The position numbers were made by a program, and so were the translations under genes. DNA of 64,000 nt from Aplysia californica (taxonomy: Eukaryota > Mollusca > Gastropoda > Aplysiida > Aplysiidae): NCBI RefSeq assembly GCF_000002075.1, contig NW_004797350.1:142358-206357 (forward strand). The letters run 5' to 3'. Numbering within the stretch: the first letter of the stretch is position 1; each line of letters starts with the position of its first letter. Below, one piece after another: positions 14,601 to 29,600 of the stretch. The notes beneath the pieces were generated by a model, which made no database searches, had not been told where the DNA came from, and worked only from the letters and a program-made list of their open reading frames with translations.

Positions 14601-17600
14601 TCCTTCTCTCCTATCAAACATCCATTATCCTTATCTCTCTTCTTTCTTTTCTTTGTACGTTTCTCTTTCTCTTATAAAAAACCTCTCGTCTCAGGTCAGC
14701 CTTAGAGATGCCACCATAATGACAGTAGATGGTACTATGTGCAGCTGTTCCTACTGCCTTGTAGGAGCATACGGGAGTATGAAAGGCTAAGGGAGTAAAC
14801 CCTAAACAAATCCGGAGGGAGGGCCCCTAAGACAGTCGACAGGGAGAAACGATTTGAACTATCCTCTGGCAGCCCCTGCAACTTTACTGGTTCAAAAAGT
14901 ATTGACCTCGTCGCTCCTTTGGACTAAATCAGTTAAGTCGAGAGGGGGTTCGTACAAATTGGGCAAGGCACATTCTCCATATAGTCAGACCCAGGCATTT
15001 AGATTAGTCAAGATTTCAAGATTTCTGAGAGGACGCTGCAAAATAGCAAATTATACGGCGGATCAGACCCTCAGCTCAACCACAGCTACAACAGCATTTA
15101 TATGATTGTGGAGAGGACACATCCTTGTTGTATTGAGCAAGGGAAAAAACATGGGAGGTGGCAGTTTACAGGTTATAAGACATCCTTATTTGGCGAAACA
15201 GTGTGTCGCCACGGGTCACCTTTGACAATTGGAGTGACTATTCAGTCGCACTGATCAACTACCGCCTGTCTCAAACTGAGTAGCCTCCAGTCAGCAAGGT
15301 GCTGATCCGCCACGTCTGTTTGCTTCTAAGGGTGTATGGAGCTAGGACAAAAACCGAAAGGCAGACGTTAAATCCAGCACCAGGCAAAAAAGAGTAAATC
15401 TAACCCCATGGAAACTGAGGACCTGGAATTTTAGAAAATGACAACCGGATTGGACACTACCAGCCTGGAGAAAACAGAGGACATCAGAAAGACAACAATC
15501 ACAGACAGGAAGCTTACACGATTCAAAGTCGACATCACTGCCCTACAAGAGACAAGACTTGCTAAATCTGGTACCATCAGGGAAAGAAACTACACATTCT
15601 TCTAAAAGGGTTTTGGGGAAGATAAGAGGAGAATCCATGATGTGGGCTTTGCAGTACACAACAAATTCCTGAACAGGATCAGCACCCCCCAAGGTATATC
15701 CGAACGTATCACTGTCATGAAAACGGAAACCAAAACTGGAAAGGCTCACTTCATCAGCGCCTACGCCCCAACCCTTCAAACAGAAAATGAGAAAAAAGAC
15801 CAGTTTTACGAGGAACTTCAGGATGCAATCAACAACGTCCCAAAAGCAGACCAGCTGTTTCTCATGGGCGACTTCAATGCAAGAGTAGGTACTGAAAACA
15901 AAGTATGGCCCACCTGCCTTGGACCTTTTGGGCTGGGAAAAATCAACGAGAACGGTCAGAGATTCTTAGAATTCTGCACAAGTAACAACCTTTACATCAC
16001 TAACACCTTCTACAGTGGCAAGGACAGACACAAGGTTTCTTGGTACCATCCAAGATCAGGCCATTGGCACCAAATCGACTTCATCATCGTCAGAAAGAAA
16101 GATGCCAACATGGTAAAGCAAACAAGATCCGTCTACAGTGCAAACTGCGACACAGACCACCTTTTAGTCATAGCTAAGGCAAAGATAGTCGCAAAGAAAA
16201 CCCCAAGAGCTGGAAAACAAAAGAAACCTAAAAGCAACATAATATTAGCAATACCAAAAACCCAGTGTTAAAGGCAAAATTTCAAGAACATGTTAAAGAA
16301 GAGCCCCAACATCTAGATAGCTCATCCCCAGACTACATGTGGAATAGCATGAGACCAACAATTTATAATTCGGTGTCGATTACTTTTGGAATAGAAAGAC
16401 CTTGCAAGGAGGACTGGGTTGAAGCCAGTGCATCAACACTCGTACCACTACTTGAGAAAAATCGTAAGACCCTGATAGAACACAACACAAATCCAAGAGA
16501 AAGTACAAAGCAACAACTACGTGCTGCTAAATCGAACCTTCAAAGAGAAACCAGAAAGTGCGCCAGTCAGTACTGGGGCAAATTATGCTCAGAAGTCCAA
16601 CAGGCAAGCGATACAGGTAATATCAGGAAATTGTAAAAAAAAAAAAAAAATCAGAGTTGCTATTGGATCAACAGCAAACAAAGTGGCGCCTCTAAAGTCT
16701 GCGACAGGTGAACTGCTGTCAGACAAGAAGAAACAAATGGAAAGATGGGTGGAACATTATTCAGATTTATACTCAGAGCAGCGACATGTTGATAGACAGC
16801 TACATGAGTCCATTCCTCAGCTCTCCGAAATGTCAGAACTTGATACAACACCAACAGAAGAAGAACTCTCCTCTGCAATCGATGAACTCGCTTGCGGTAA
16901 AGCAGCAGGAAATGACAACATACCTGCTCAAGTGCTGAAAGAGAACAAAGAGACCCACCTCCCATATCTCTACAGGCTACTAACGACTTGTTGGATGAAA
17001 GAAGAAATTCCACATGACATAAGAGATGCCAAAATCACCACACTCTACAAAACAAAGGGGACAAAAGAGATTGCAACAACTATAGAGATATCTCACTGCT
17101 AAGCATCACTGGAAAAGCTTTCGCTAGGATCATCCTGAAGCGACCTCAGAAACAAGCAGAAAGAGTCCTACCAGAAAGCCAATGCGGTTTCAGATTAAAC
17201 CGCTCAACAATGGACACGATCTTTTCTATTCGTCAGCTACAACAAAAATGCAGGGAACAGCAAATGCCATTACCTACTGCGTCCGTTGATCTGACAAAGA
17301 CTTTTGATACAGTCAATAGGTCAGGACTGTAGATGGTGCTTGGAAAAATTGGTTGTCTCCCAATACTGCTACAGCTCATCATCTAATTCCACGAAGATAT
17401 GAAGGCCACCATTAAGTTTGACGGAATAACATCAATAGTGGAGTAAAGCAAGGTTGTGTCTTAACACCAACCCTTTTTAGCACTTATTTTGCTGTCTTAC
17501 TGCAACACGCATTCAAAGAGTCACCAGAGGATGTCGTCCTCCACTGGAGAACTGATTGGTCGCTCTTCAATCTTGCTCAACTCAAGGCCAAGACCAAGAT

Positions 17601-20600
17601 CAACAAAACAACAGTACGAGACCTTCTCTTCACCGATGATGCTGCTCTTGTTGCTCACAGTGAATCAACCCTACAAAAAATGATGGACCGCCTATCATGC
17701 AAGGTCTTTAGCTTGGTCATCAGTGTTAAGAAAACAGTCATCCTTACCTAAGAAGGTGCAGAGCATAGCCATATATGGCTGAACGACAAGGAACTTGAGA
17801 CAGTGGACAAGTTCTGTTACCTGGGGTCTACCATCAGCTCTACTACATCACTTGCTTATGAGATCAACATCAGGATAGCGAAAGCAGCAACAACTTTTGG
17901 AAGGCTGACAAAACGAGCATGGGAAAACAAAAGATTAACCATCAAAACAAAGATCAAGATTTACGAAACAAGTGTCTTCAGCACACTCCTTTATGGATCT
18001 GAAACATGGACCTTGTACAGCAGACAAGAAAAGCGCCTCGTCATTTTCCATCTCCGATGCTGCCGCAAGATCTTAGGCATTTCGTAGCCTGACAAGGTTA
18101 CAAGTGTAGAAGTGTTGGCCCGGGCAAACCTCCAGAGCATGACAACTATCCTGTGTTTCAAAAGATTGAGATGGCAGGGCCATGTCAAGAGAATGGACGA
18201 CAACCGGACTCCGAAGCAACTTCTCTATGGAGAACTTGCCCAGGGAAAGAGACCAAGAGGAAGACCAAAATTGAGGAACAAAGACACTTGCAAAAACAGC
18301 TTATCTAAGCATGGAGTAGATGTTAGCATCTGGGAAGAAATAGCTGAGGACAGGAAAACATGGAGGAAAATAATAAAGGGAACTATATTGCAAGAGAGCA
18401 GCCTTAGAAACAACCAGGCTGAGAAGCGCCAACGACTAAAGGAAAACAGCGGGTATACAGAGTTTCGATCCACATCACTGACATGCAAGCACTGCGACAG
18501 AATCTGCGCTTCAAACATAGGAAGAATTAGCCATGAATGAAGCAGCATGAAGACAACCTTGAGACCATCTTAAGCTAAATTGACCGTCTGCATGGACGAA
18601 AAGAGCCATATATATATAAACCTCTAATTTTCAGCTCTTACACGACCTATTAGTGTTGCAAGCACGATAAAACTCCTAATGAAACCAAAGTAAAACTTTC
18701 CTAATCCCATCAGAGCTATGTTTAACATTGTGCACTTGGGAAACACAAGTTTCCATATCTCTCCACAGTGAGCAATATGATGGCAGACTTCCTTTCCCAC
18801 CAGGCTTTGATGTGTATATTCCAAAAGACATGAAAGGTAAGGCATCGTGGTGAAATCAAGCGCTTATCAAAATAACAAAATTGGAGAAACAGGCATTTTC
18901 CTACCAGTTTCGCAATTTTAATCAAATTTTTGGTTTTTTGTTCAACCCTTTTATGTCCAAATAAAAACACATTTCCATGGGAATGATATTGAAAAACGTT
19001 GATTAAAAGCTAAAAATATTTACTTTTCAGTTTTTAAGGACTCTTTAGCTGTTGAAGCTACCAAACTTTCGGCCATTTTCTTGCTATTTTTACAGCTGAA
19101 AAAAAAGCAAACTTACCTCTTTCAATAACTAATATCTTCACTTTTGCTCAAGATAAATGGGTATTGTTTTTTTTATCAAAAGCAAGATAAATTAACAAGC
19201 TTTAAGATGATACCAATAACTCAACATGAACAAAAATTGACGAGCGCCTGATTCCACCGCGTCGTGACAAGTAATGTTGGAAGGAGGCGTGGTTAGTGTG
19301 GCTGGCATTGTTCTACATGTTTTGACAGAGCAATGAGTACCTACAGGTCTTTTTTTCACACTCACTTGGGAGTTTCCAGAGAAACTTGCTCCACTTGTGG
19401 AGGGCTCAGATAGATCTTGTCTCCCTCCACTTCAGGCTCCATGGTGCAGACTCCACACATCATCTCGATCATGGGTTCTGATAGCTCCAGCTAAGTGAAA
19501 CAACAGAATAAGAAAAGTGAGCTGACAAAATGAGTTACTTCTCGCAATCTCGAATAGAGGTATCTTTCGGAAATCAACACAGGGGTCAACTGTGTAAATT
19601 CTCAACTGATATCATTTTCTTCAAGTTCAATATGTCTGTTATCATTTCATACTTATAAATCGTGCAATCTCAATCGTAAGAAATTATGCATCTATGTCCA
19701 TAGAGCTAAAATCTGAATTGTAATACATACGATTATGCAATGAGTATTATTGTTGAAACTAAAGAGCAAATTAATTGCCTCGAAACTATCAGACTATTTG
19801 ACTCCCAACAAGAAATCCATCATTTACCTACCACTTTTATTATATAATTATTTTTGCCTGCCTATCTATCTATAAATTAGTTCCATTAATGCTTAATCTC
19901 TAAGATCAAATGCAAACGAATATAGTGCTCTCACCTTGACTTGGAACGGGTTCATTGTAATCCTGGCCTTATAATGGTTGTCTAAACTCTTCACAATGAA
20001 AACTCCAGGAGCCCGGTAGGTGTACCTGGTGCGGGTGGCTTGGGAGACAAAGTTAAGCTGGGTGACCTGAGGGTCCTGCTTTCCGGTGGAGTACTAAGGA
20101 GCACAAATTGGACAGACAACTATCAACACTTCACCAGTAAACTTTTTGTGCTGTTGTAAGTCAAACTTTGATTGAACAGCAAAGGATTTTTATTAACTTA
20201 TTAGTGCTTTAGCACTTAATCAGCAATTTTACACGCCTCATGTGTAAGCTATCCGAGGCTATGGCTCAAAGGGTAAGGAAGTTTCAAAATCACATTATCA
20301 ACAATATTATGTCTTTCCAATTTTTCTATTTTTGCAAAATCATAAATGATGATATGGACCCCAGGCTTTTATAACATCCATTTATTCTTGCACTTTTCTG
20401 CAAGCAAAAACATTACCTTGAAGACTCCTTGTTCCAGGAGGTCTTGAGTGATAAGCCATGATTTCATTTCGGAGGTTCTGGGATCAACGATGATGCCCAT
20501 TACACTCATTTCAAGAGATTCACCTTCTCGGCTATTGAGGACAGCAAAGTGGACATAGGGCAGCCCTGTTGTTGCACTGTCTGTATATGGGGGAAGGTAT

Positions 20601-23600
20601 ATCAGGAAAAAAGGAATATAATATCAAACATATGATTCCCATGCATTGGAGTGGGGGGGGGGGGGGGGTGTTCGAAACCGCCATTAACGTCCATATAAGT
20701 ATTCGTCCATCACGCCATATCATTCGCGTACCTCTTAAAATGACCGCCAGCTACTTGCTTTTCCTACAAAATGCTGAGTGCTCAGTTTTGTGGGATTGGG
20801 GATTGGGGGGGGGGGGGGGCGTTGATATTGACTATGGATCAAACAATGTATACTACCTACCCATTTCCTTTACACCTCTTCGTCTTGACAGCATCATATC
20901 TTACAGCCCTCAGTCATAGTATATTTCCCCTCAACCCCCCCCCCCCCCTTCCTCCTATGACTTCTCGTTTCCCCAGACCCCATCACGAACAATTCCTTCA
21001 AAAAGTGCTGCTCAACTTAACGCTTTGAGCCCAGACCTCCTGTGGCTCCTGTGAGCCTCTGCCTGAGCTCCCGAATGATTCCCGTCCATGTTATTCTCAC
21101 ATTTATTATATGATAATCAGAATTACATTCAATATCACATAATAGGTCGTCCTCGTCATTACCAGCATCTAATTCAGAAAATCTTCAAAATAATCAATAT
21201 GACCTGTGTGGCAAACACTGTTTTCTGGGTATGTTTTGTTCAATATGGGCTAGATTAGGGATAGGGTCCTGCTCACTAGTGTACCGGCGGCAGGACATGC
21301 GGGCAAATTTTACACACCATCTTTGTACCAGTGGCTAGGGCTCAAAGGGTAAAATCCAGTAATGAACTTTTACTATAACCTATGCAACTCTCTCTGAAAA
21401 ACATTAAACATGGCATCTTCCAAAACATTTTTTAAAAGCAATATAGAATTGTTTTTAATGTCTGCCAAAATCACCAACACAATCAGTGTTGGGTAAGCAT
21501 GAGGTGTTAAGGATTCCGGTATATTTCCATGCTTTGAGGGAATTGTTTTAGTTTTAGTAAGAATTCTACAGCTCTTGCAACACAATTAGGTCATGTAAGT
21601 GCCAAAGATTAAATTTGTTACAAAAGAGTAACAAACACAAAAGAAGGACAGATAAGGATGCGGCATGTTTAATAGGAAAGAGTAAGCAAACCACCCCGGA
21701 GTACCCGCCAATCACCCATCCAAAGGGAATGAGGGCTAAAAATAGTCCGCTTTTATAAGGGTTAATGTGATGGAGAATAATGGTGATGTCACTTTTCACA
21801 AACCTTTCTTCACCAATGGTGTTTCTTTATCTGATACTCACAAGCATTATTACAGGGAGATGCCAAAATGTAACTACAGTCATAGTCAAAAAGGCCGGGT
21901 TTGTTGCTGAAGCCAGTGAAGTCAAACAAGTACCCATGGGGAGTCTGCGGGCCAGCCATGGAACATTTTTTGGAGGCTGAAAAAAACAACGTGTTCACAT
22001 TAACTAACCATTATAGACACTGATAAGGAAAATGTTTATATTAACCTGAGAGCAATATCACGACAGACACTGATAAAAAAAAAAGTGTACATTAACTGAC
22101 ATGAGAGCAATATTATAATAGACACTAATAAGAAAGAGAGTGTTTACATTAACTAACCTGAGAGCAAAACAATTATAGACACTGCTAAGAAAAAAAATAA
22201 AAAGAGTGTTTACATTAACCTGAGAGCAATACCATTATAGACACTGATGGAAAAAAGAGCGTTTGCATTAATCTGAGAGCATGACAGTAATATAAACTAA
22301 TTTAAAAAAAGAGTGTTTATATCAATCTAAGAGACATTATTTTGTGGCTGGGAAAGGAGATTCCAGTGAACAAAGAACAAAACATGAATTGTCTTACCAG
22401 TACATCGACCATTGATCATGAGAGGGAAGTCCTCGTTACATTTACACTTGTAGCCACCGACAGTGTTGATACAGATCGTGTCAGCTGAGCAGTCATCCAT
22501 ACCCAGCGCACATTCGTCAATGTCTACATAAATAAAAGACACCTCAGATATCCTGTATGTTCTATGCTGTGGGCGTTAGATTCTTTCCAATACAAAATAA
22601 CAAAGACCATCACAATTAAAATAAAGAAAGAAAAAGGAAATTATGAAGACCAATAACGTCACGCCTATGTGATATGAGCATGATATGACCAGCAAGAGAA
22701 GAAAAAATTTGCAAACATGAAGACAGAAAGGAATAGAGACAAACTCAAAGAATGTTCCTTGAGTGCTACATGTTATTATACTGTCACACTAATTCAACAA
22801 CTGACTAAATCATTTTGAGAAAAGTTCTCTGCAATTTTCATTTCATACTTTTTAAATCAGTTCCATAGCCCAGTTCTTACAATTAAAAAAGTAAGGACTC
22901 TCAGTACAGGTACAGGAAATATTACTTTGAATTTTACATAATATTTCCCTCTCATCTCCAACTCACTTTCAGTTTAGTCGAAGATTTCTTTTCCACTAAA
23001 ATGGTTGTAAGATCGACATTTCAATCATTTTAACAAGCGTGCAGGATGGCTAGTTAACAGGCATGGGTGGTTCAGAAGTCCTTGGGTAATTAGAAAGTGA
23101 ACACCAACGACTTTAAAGTTAAAGGCTTTCAAAGACTTATTACCTTTTGGGCACTTGACTTCCACATTCTTGTCAATACAGGCGTCACCCTCATCACAAG
23201 AGTAGAGCAGACCTTCCGCATTGAGTTCACACACACCTTCCTCTGTGTTCTCAGGTCCCGGTTCACCGCCCTCTATATTGCAGCGTACGTCCAGGGGGTT
23301 GGGGCAAAGAAGGTTCTCTGGGTTCTTTAAAAAAAACAATGAAAATTATGAAAGAATGAAGCTCTAGTAACGAGATGGTTGGAGGTTTCCACTGGTACGG
23401 TCGTTCAAAAAGTTTTGCTTCCCTCCAATAACTTCTAAACAATTCAAGATATCTTCATGAAATTTGTACACAACTGACTTTCAATATGTATACTCTTGAA
23501 CCCCAAAAACAAAATTATGCTATGAAGTCACACCTTTATGCTATTGCTGTTTACATCATATAAGCTAGGATACATTGTCGACGAAAAATGTGCACTTAAA

Positions 23601-26600
23601 GCAAAGAGCTGTTATTGATTTCCTTACTGCAGAGGGAGCTACACCCTTTGATATTCATAGACGAATGAAGCTTGTCTATGGTGAAGCAGGTATGTTGTCA
23701 CCAGAGCTGAAATTGAACCGAAGAAGTCAAGTTAGTGATGAACTCCAGGCTCGTTATACTGATGCAGGTGAAGCTTTCTTACGCTGTATAGTCACAGGAG
23801 ACGAGACTTGGGTACACCATAATGACCAAGAGAACAAAAGACAATCGAAAGAATACAGGCACACTGGATCATCTAGCCCCAAGAAGTTCAAAGTTGTTTC
23901 ATCTGCAAAGCAAGTGCTTATGTCAGTGTTTTGGGACTGCGATGGTCTGATTCATACGGAATCTTTGGAACAGGGTTCCACTATCAACTCTGAACGATGT
24001 ATTGAGCCCTTGAGAAATCTTAGAGCACGGCTGTCACGAGTTCTGCCCGAAAAAAAGGCAATTGTGCACCACGACAACGCCCGTCCACACACGAGTCGAC
24101 AAACTCAAGACGCCATGAAAAGTCTCAGATTTGAAGAGACCTTACCGCACCCATCATAGAGTACAGAACTTGCTCCATCTGACTTTTATCTTTTTCCAAA
24201 GTTGAAGGAGCACCTCAAAGGAAAACGTTATGCAGATGACGAAGAAGTTCAAAAAGATGTGCGTCACTGGTTCAGAGGAAAACCATATGAATTTTTCGAC
24301 GACGGCATGCAACAACAAGCATCGACAAAGAAGGCAACTAAGTTGAAAAGTAAAAGTACTGTCATGTAGCAGAAATCCTAAGCTTTCATTTGATGTATCA
24401 CTTTTGTATGTAGCATCAGTAATAAAAAAAATTATGTACTGGGAGGCAAAACTTTTGAAACGACCAGTGTACATTCTTCTTCTGTTCTTTCCTTCGTTGT
24501 TTCAGTTTGTCCTGTGTGCTTTTTCCCAGCACAAAATGACCATTGTGTCCATGTGTTTCTCTTTCGTCAAACAAAAAACAAAAAAAGCTTGAGTTTTAGG
24601 GTAAGTAGAGGCACATCTAAATGATTAGAAGAGTTAATACATTGAATGGACAGGACAGAGAGACAGAAAAAATTAGACTAGAGGAAAAGAAGTACAACGC
24701 ACGAGATAATTCTGCAGTGCAGTCAAGATGTTAATAAGTTCAAACCTTTACATTAGTACTTAGAATTTTAGAGAATCATTTACATTTACAAAAGACCAGT
24801 TTAAATACTAAGTACAAATCACATGGTTTTCCTTTACTTTGTGGAAAAGGACTGAGGAATATTTACACAGCCGCTTGCTGACTGTCGCAAAAGACACTAA
24901 TGCAATTTATTTTTTTAAAACGATTTACCTGTAGAATATTGGGTAGGCGTTCTTTATCCCCATCATCATCCATATTTTTGTCTGAGTTGAAAGGACCAAA
25001 CCATTCCGTTTCAGTGTTAGTATCGCCTCCTGCAAAAAAAGTAGGTTCAGGGAAATAAAAGACTTACAGAGAATAAATGATCAATCTCAAAAAATCCGAT
25101 GAATGTCTGAGTGCCACTTGGAATACAGGCACCCATTTATGTCACTCTGGCCAGTAACAAAGTATTATAGATCAATGTGTGAAATTAGTTACAAGTAAAT
25201 CTTTGAAGCTAAAATTTTGACGTTTCCAAACAGTTTAATTTATGAGGTACCCAAAGGCAGGAAGCAAGTTATTTTCAGGTGCTTTAAAATCTAGAACAAA
25301 TTAAATCTGCCTTCTACCCGTAAATTATCTATTATGGAAATATGAACAGCCACAATAATTAGGAACACATATCTGACAAAGTAGTTCTCTTATTTTAACA
25401 TGACAATGACATTCAAGTTTTAGTATATCTAGAACAAAGTTTTTCTAATTCTCTAAAGCTAATATGTGGCATCAGCCTAATTCTGCAGTATAACTCATGC
25501 CTATATATCACGCTTTCCTCCAGACACATGCAAAATATGATCTATGAATTTTGAAAACTGTCATTTTGCCACTAGTTTTATATTGTAGTGTAAGATTTCC
25601 TTCACTTCTTGGCAAATATTGAGATGCAATATTTCTGTTTTAAATTTTTTCCCTTTAAAAGCCTAGCCATTTCTCCTTAAAAATATGTCCATACAACAAT
25701 GCAAAAGCTGGCATTAGCCCCAGAATTCAACTTTTTTTTGGCTATTACCATCAACAACTAACCCGCTTTCAATATCTATCCTAACAGTCGCAACCGCTTA
25801 CATTTTGTTCTCAAGCTTGCATTCCCCCAGACTTAGTCATGTACATTTCCCTCACAAGGAGCGGACCCCTCAAACCCATTAAGGTATTTTTATCGTTATC
25901 TGTCCAACCGTCTCTGAAAAATGTTCCCCACATTATCTTCTTGAACTACAAACAAAAGTAAGACAAAATTTCTTTTAGTGTGCTAAAGATAACAGACAAG
26001 ATCAGTATTACCTGGGCCAGGTGGAAGTGTATTCTATGAAAAGCCCAGTGTTGTAAGTATAGACTATCTCAGCGCTGTAAGAGCTAAAAAAATCGAAAGT
26101 TAAAAAAAAACCCCACTCACTCTGTTCACATAAAAAATTGGAGGGAGTTGAGGACGGCACCGCTATCACCATCACATCCTCTTTGGTGAGTCCGAGGCGA
26201 ACCAGTAGACTCAGCACAAGCCCCTTGGCGGGAAGATTTTCAACGGACAGGTCATCACTGACCACCACAACTGACATCACAAACTCAGATGTGGCAAAGT
26301 TGGCAAACTCAGCTCGATCCTCGAGGTCGGCAGATAGGAAAGGCTGTAACTCTATCTCGCCATATGCATTACGAGCCATGACTTTGCCAGACACATACAC
26401 AGATACTGAAAATAAAAGTTATAAAGCATACAATGGGGGCTCTCGTGGCCTAGAAGTAAAGGTGTTGGCCTCTCATTCAAAGGTTCGGTGTTCAACTTTT
26501 CAAACTAAGTCAAGACATCCAGGATGGTTTTTCGGAGACTAAACACACTGAGCCATCTTTGTAGATCTCCAACAGGCGTTCTACAGAGTGTGCAGCAAAG

Positions 26601-29600
26601 GCCTACTCATGAAAATGATGGACCTCGTGATACACAGGAAACTTTATAAATGGATCAAGTTTTTCCTAGCGGATAGAAACATCGAAACAAAGGTGAACAA
26701 TGCTCACTCGCCAAGAGAAGTTCTCGACTAAGGCCTACCCCAGGGTTCCTCCCTGAGTTGCACTTTGTTCCTGATCATCTTTAATGATGTAACGAACGTG
26801 CTGAAATTCCAAAAGACTCTCTACGCTGATGATCTTGCTCTCTGGCAGACACATCACAGCACGGAAGTAGAAGCAGGAAAATTAAATGAACACCTCAAGA
26901 GGCTCCCCAATTACTTTCAGAAAAGGATGCTTAAAATAATCTGCACAAAAACAGTATACACCATCTTTACAAAGACCCATAAAACAGCCAAAGAAAAACT
27001 CCAACTGAAGATAGGAAATGAAAATCTTCCAAAGAAGAACAACCAACGTACCTAGGAGTCAAACTTGACCAAAGTCTAACAATGAAAAGCCAAGTGGAGA
27101 GCATAAAGAACAAGGCGAAAAGAAGACTCCAACTTTTAAAGAAAGTCGCAAGCAGTTCATGGGGATCAGACAAACAAACTCTGAGAGCTCTATACCTCGG
27201 TTACGTCCGATCTTCCCTGAAATACAGCAATAGCCTACTCACTATGTGTAGTGCAACTACTTGCTCAGCATTCAAAGGCACAACCAAAGCCGGATATGGA
27301 ATACTAATACAGTACCCAGATGGAAGTTCCAATGATATCTCTGCAGCCTGAGGAGAGAAATGCAACAACTACGACGCAGAAATGATAGCAAATGAAACAG
27401 CACTATACAATTTCCGCACAGTTTTTGGCACTCATCCAAACAAAACACAGAGTATAGTGATCTTCATTGACTCACTATCAGTCTTGCAAGTAATAGAAAA
27501 TGACCATTATCTAAACGAAGACTTGACGCATATACTGTTTGGCTCCCATCACCTGATAACATCCTGTGGCGTCAACCTGGTGACCCAGTGGATTCCCGGA
27601 CATTCAAACATACCTGGAAATGACAGAGCAGACACACCCGCAAAAAAGGGATCTTGACAGGAACAACCCAACATTCCAACTTCATACAACACAGCAATAA
27701 AAATCATTAAAAGTAACAGCAAACAAGATTGGATGAACAGATGAGCCTTGGGAAAGACAGGCAAAGCAGTTTTCAAACATATGACTACAGCAAAAAGAAA
27801 TGACAATATCAACCACCTACAGAGAAAGAAACAGACCACGATCTTCCGCCTACGTTTATCTTGAATACAAGTCGAGATATTTGCAAGTAAACGAGGTGGG
27901 GGTCACCTGTTTTCAGAGGTAAAATTAGTGAGAAAATAGCTACCAAAGAAAAGTTATTTCCTTAGATTAAGAGTCCGTGGTAACTGAAAATTTACATTCT
28001 TTTGTGAATTTAATCAACGTTTTTCAGAAAAATCCACACAGAAATGAGTTCTTTAATGGGCATGAAAGGTGTTCAGCCAAAAAACGAAAAATTGATAAAA
28101 ATTCACAAACCTGCAGAAAAATGCAAGTTTCTTCACTTTGATTATTTTTGACGAGAGCCTGATTCCACCATGCTGCCTCACAATTGTTAATGATAACATA
28201 CACCATTCTTTTCTTAGACACACTTACAAAACTCGTTCTCCAGCATGACAGTTTTCAGGGCATCCAGCTTGTTGTCTGTATCTACAAAGACCAGAGTGCC
28301 ACCCTTCTCATTGCACGCCTCCACAGCTTGTCTCCAGATTTTCTCCTCTTCTGGAATCTTAATGCAGATTCCTCCTGTCTCAGTATACCCACTGACACAG
28401 CCTTGAGGGGACCCTGTTGTATAGATATTGCGATAAAAAAATGTTAATCAAGAGATGTGAAACAGAACCAATAAAAAAGACTATGAAAGGACTAATATAA
28501 GGCAACAAATAATCAAAAGTCTATTCTGTCTTGTTTCATTACTATATATATCTAAAACTCTCAACTTTTTATTTTCTTTCAGAAATGCACAATTTAGAAA
28601 TTCTCTTTCAGAATACACACGCACAACATTAAACAAGATCACATTGAAAAGAAATCATATCCTGAGTCACATTTGCACAGTCACAGACAAACCTGTATAC
28701 TTCTAAATTCATTTTTTATCTTCACAGCACAAATTTAACTCTATATTGTCATATTATGTTGGAACGAACTTTTTATTCTCTTTGCAAAGTACTGTGCGCT
28801 CTTATAACCTTATGCTGTTGCGAGCGCTGTAAAACATTACTGTGATACACATTGAAGCTAACCCCACAAACAGTAGGTCTACTCTTAATACAAGTTAGCT
28901 CAGATCTCTTACTGTTACACATCTCTCCATCCTCAGCAATGTCATAGCCTTTGGCACACTCGACAGCAGGAGGGAACTCGGTTTTGCAGATTGCATTGGG
29001 CTTAAGAGTGTAAGGCTCAGCAACAGCCTCGCTGGCCCCATCCTCCAAAGCCTGACAAGTGACGCGCTCTGTGCACTCAGGCATCAAGAGTGACTCGCCA
29101 AGCTAAGTATACCAGGAAAGAGAAGCAAAACTAGAAATCTTAGTTTCCATGAAAAGCCAACTGTTACATGTTTTCAATTTTATCTGTTCTAATCTAACAT
29201 CAGCCTGTCATATTACACCAAAGAACCTTATTAAGAATCGACTCATACACAGTTTGATGCTTTGGTCCACCGAGTATCACTCAGTCTACAATGTCAAAAC
29301 ACAGCTCTTTTACTTATTTAAATATTTAAATGTACAGATTCTATGCCATATAGACAGCCTGAAGGGCTTCAACTCAGATGGCCGGTGAATGTGAGAAGTT
29401 AAAGTTCACTAAGCATGCAGTACCCGTGCACCTGAGCTATCCTCACTCAATAGCGAGATTTATAACACCACCACACACTGAGGTATGCACTGGAATTTTT
29501 AAAAAGGCAAAGGTAGAATTTTTAAAAGACTTGACAGGGAACAGTAGACCCTCAAAAACCCCAGCATCGAAATAAGGTTAAAGTAATGCCAATCAACTTG

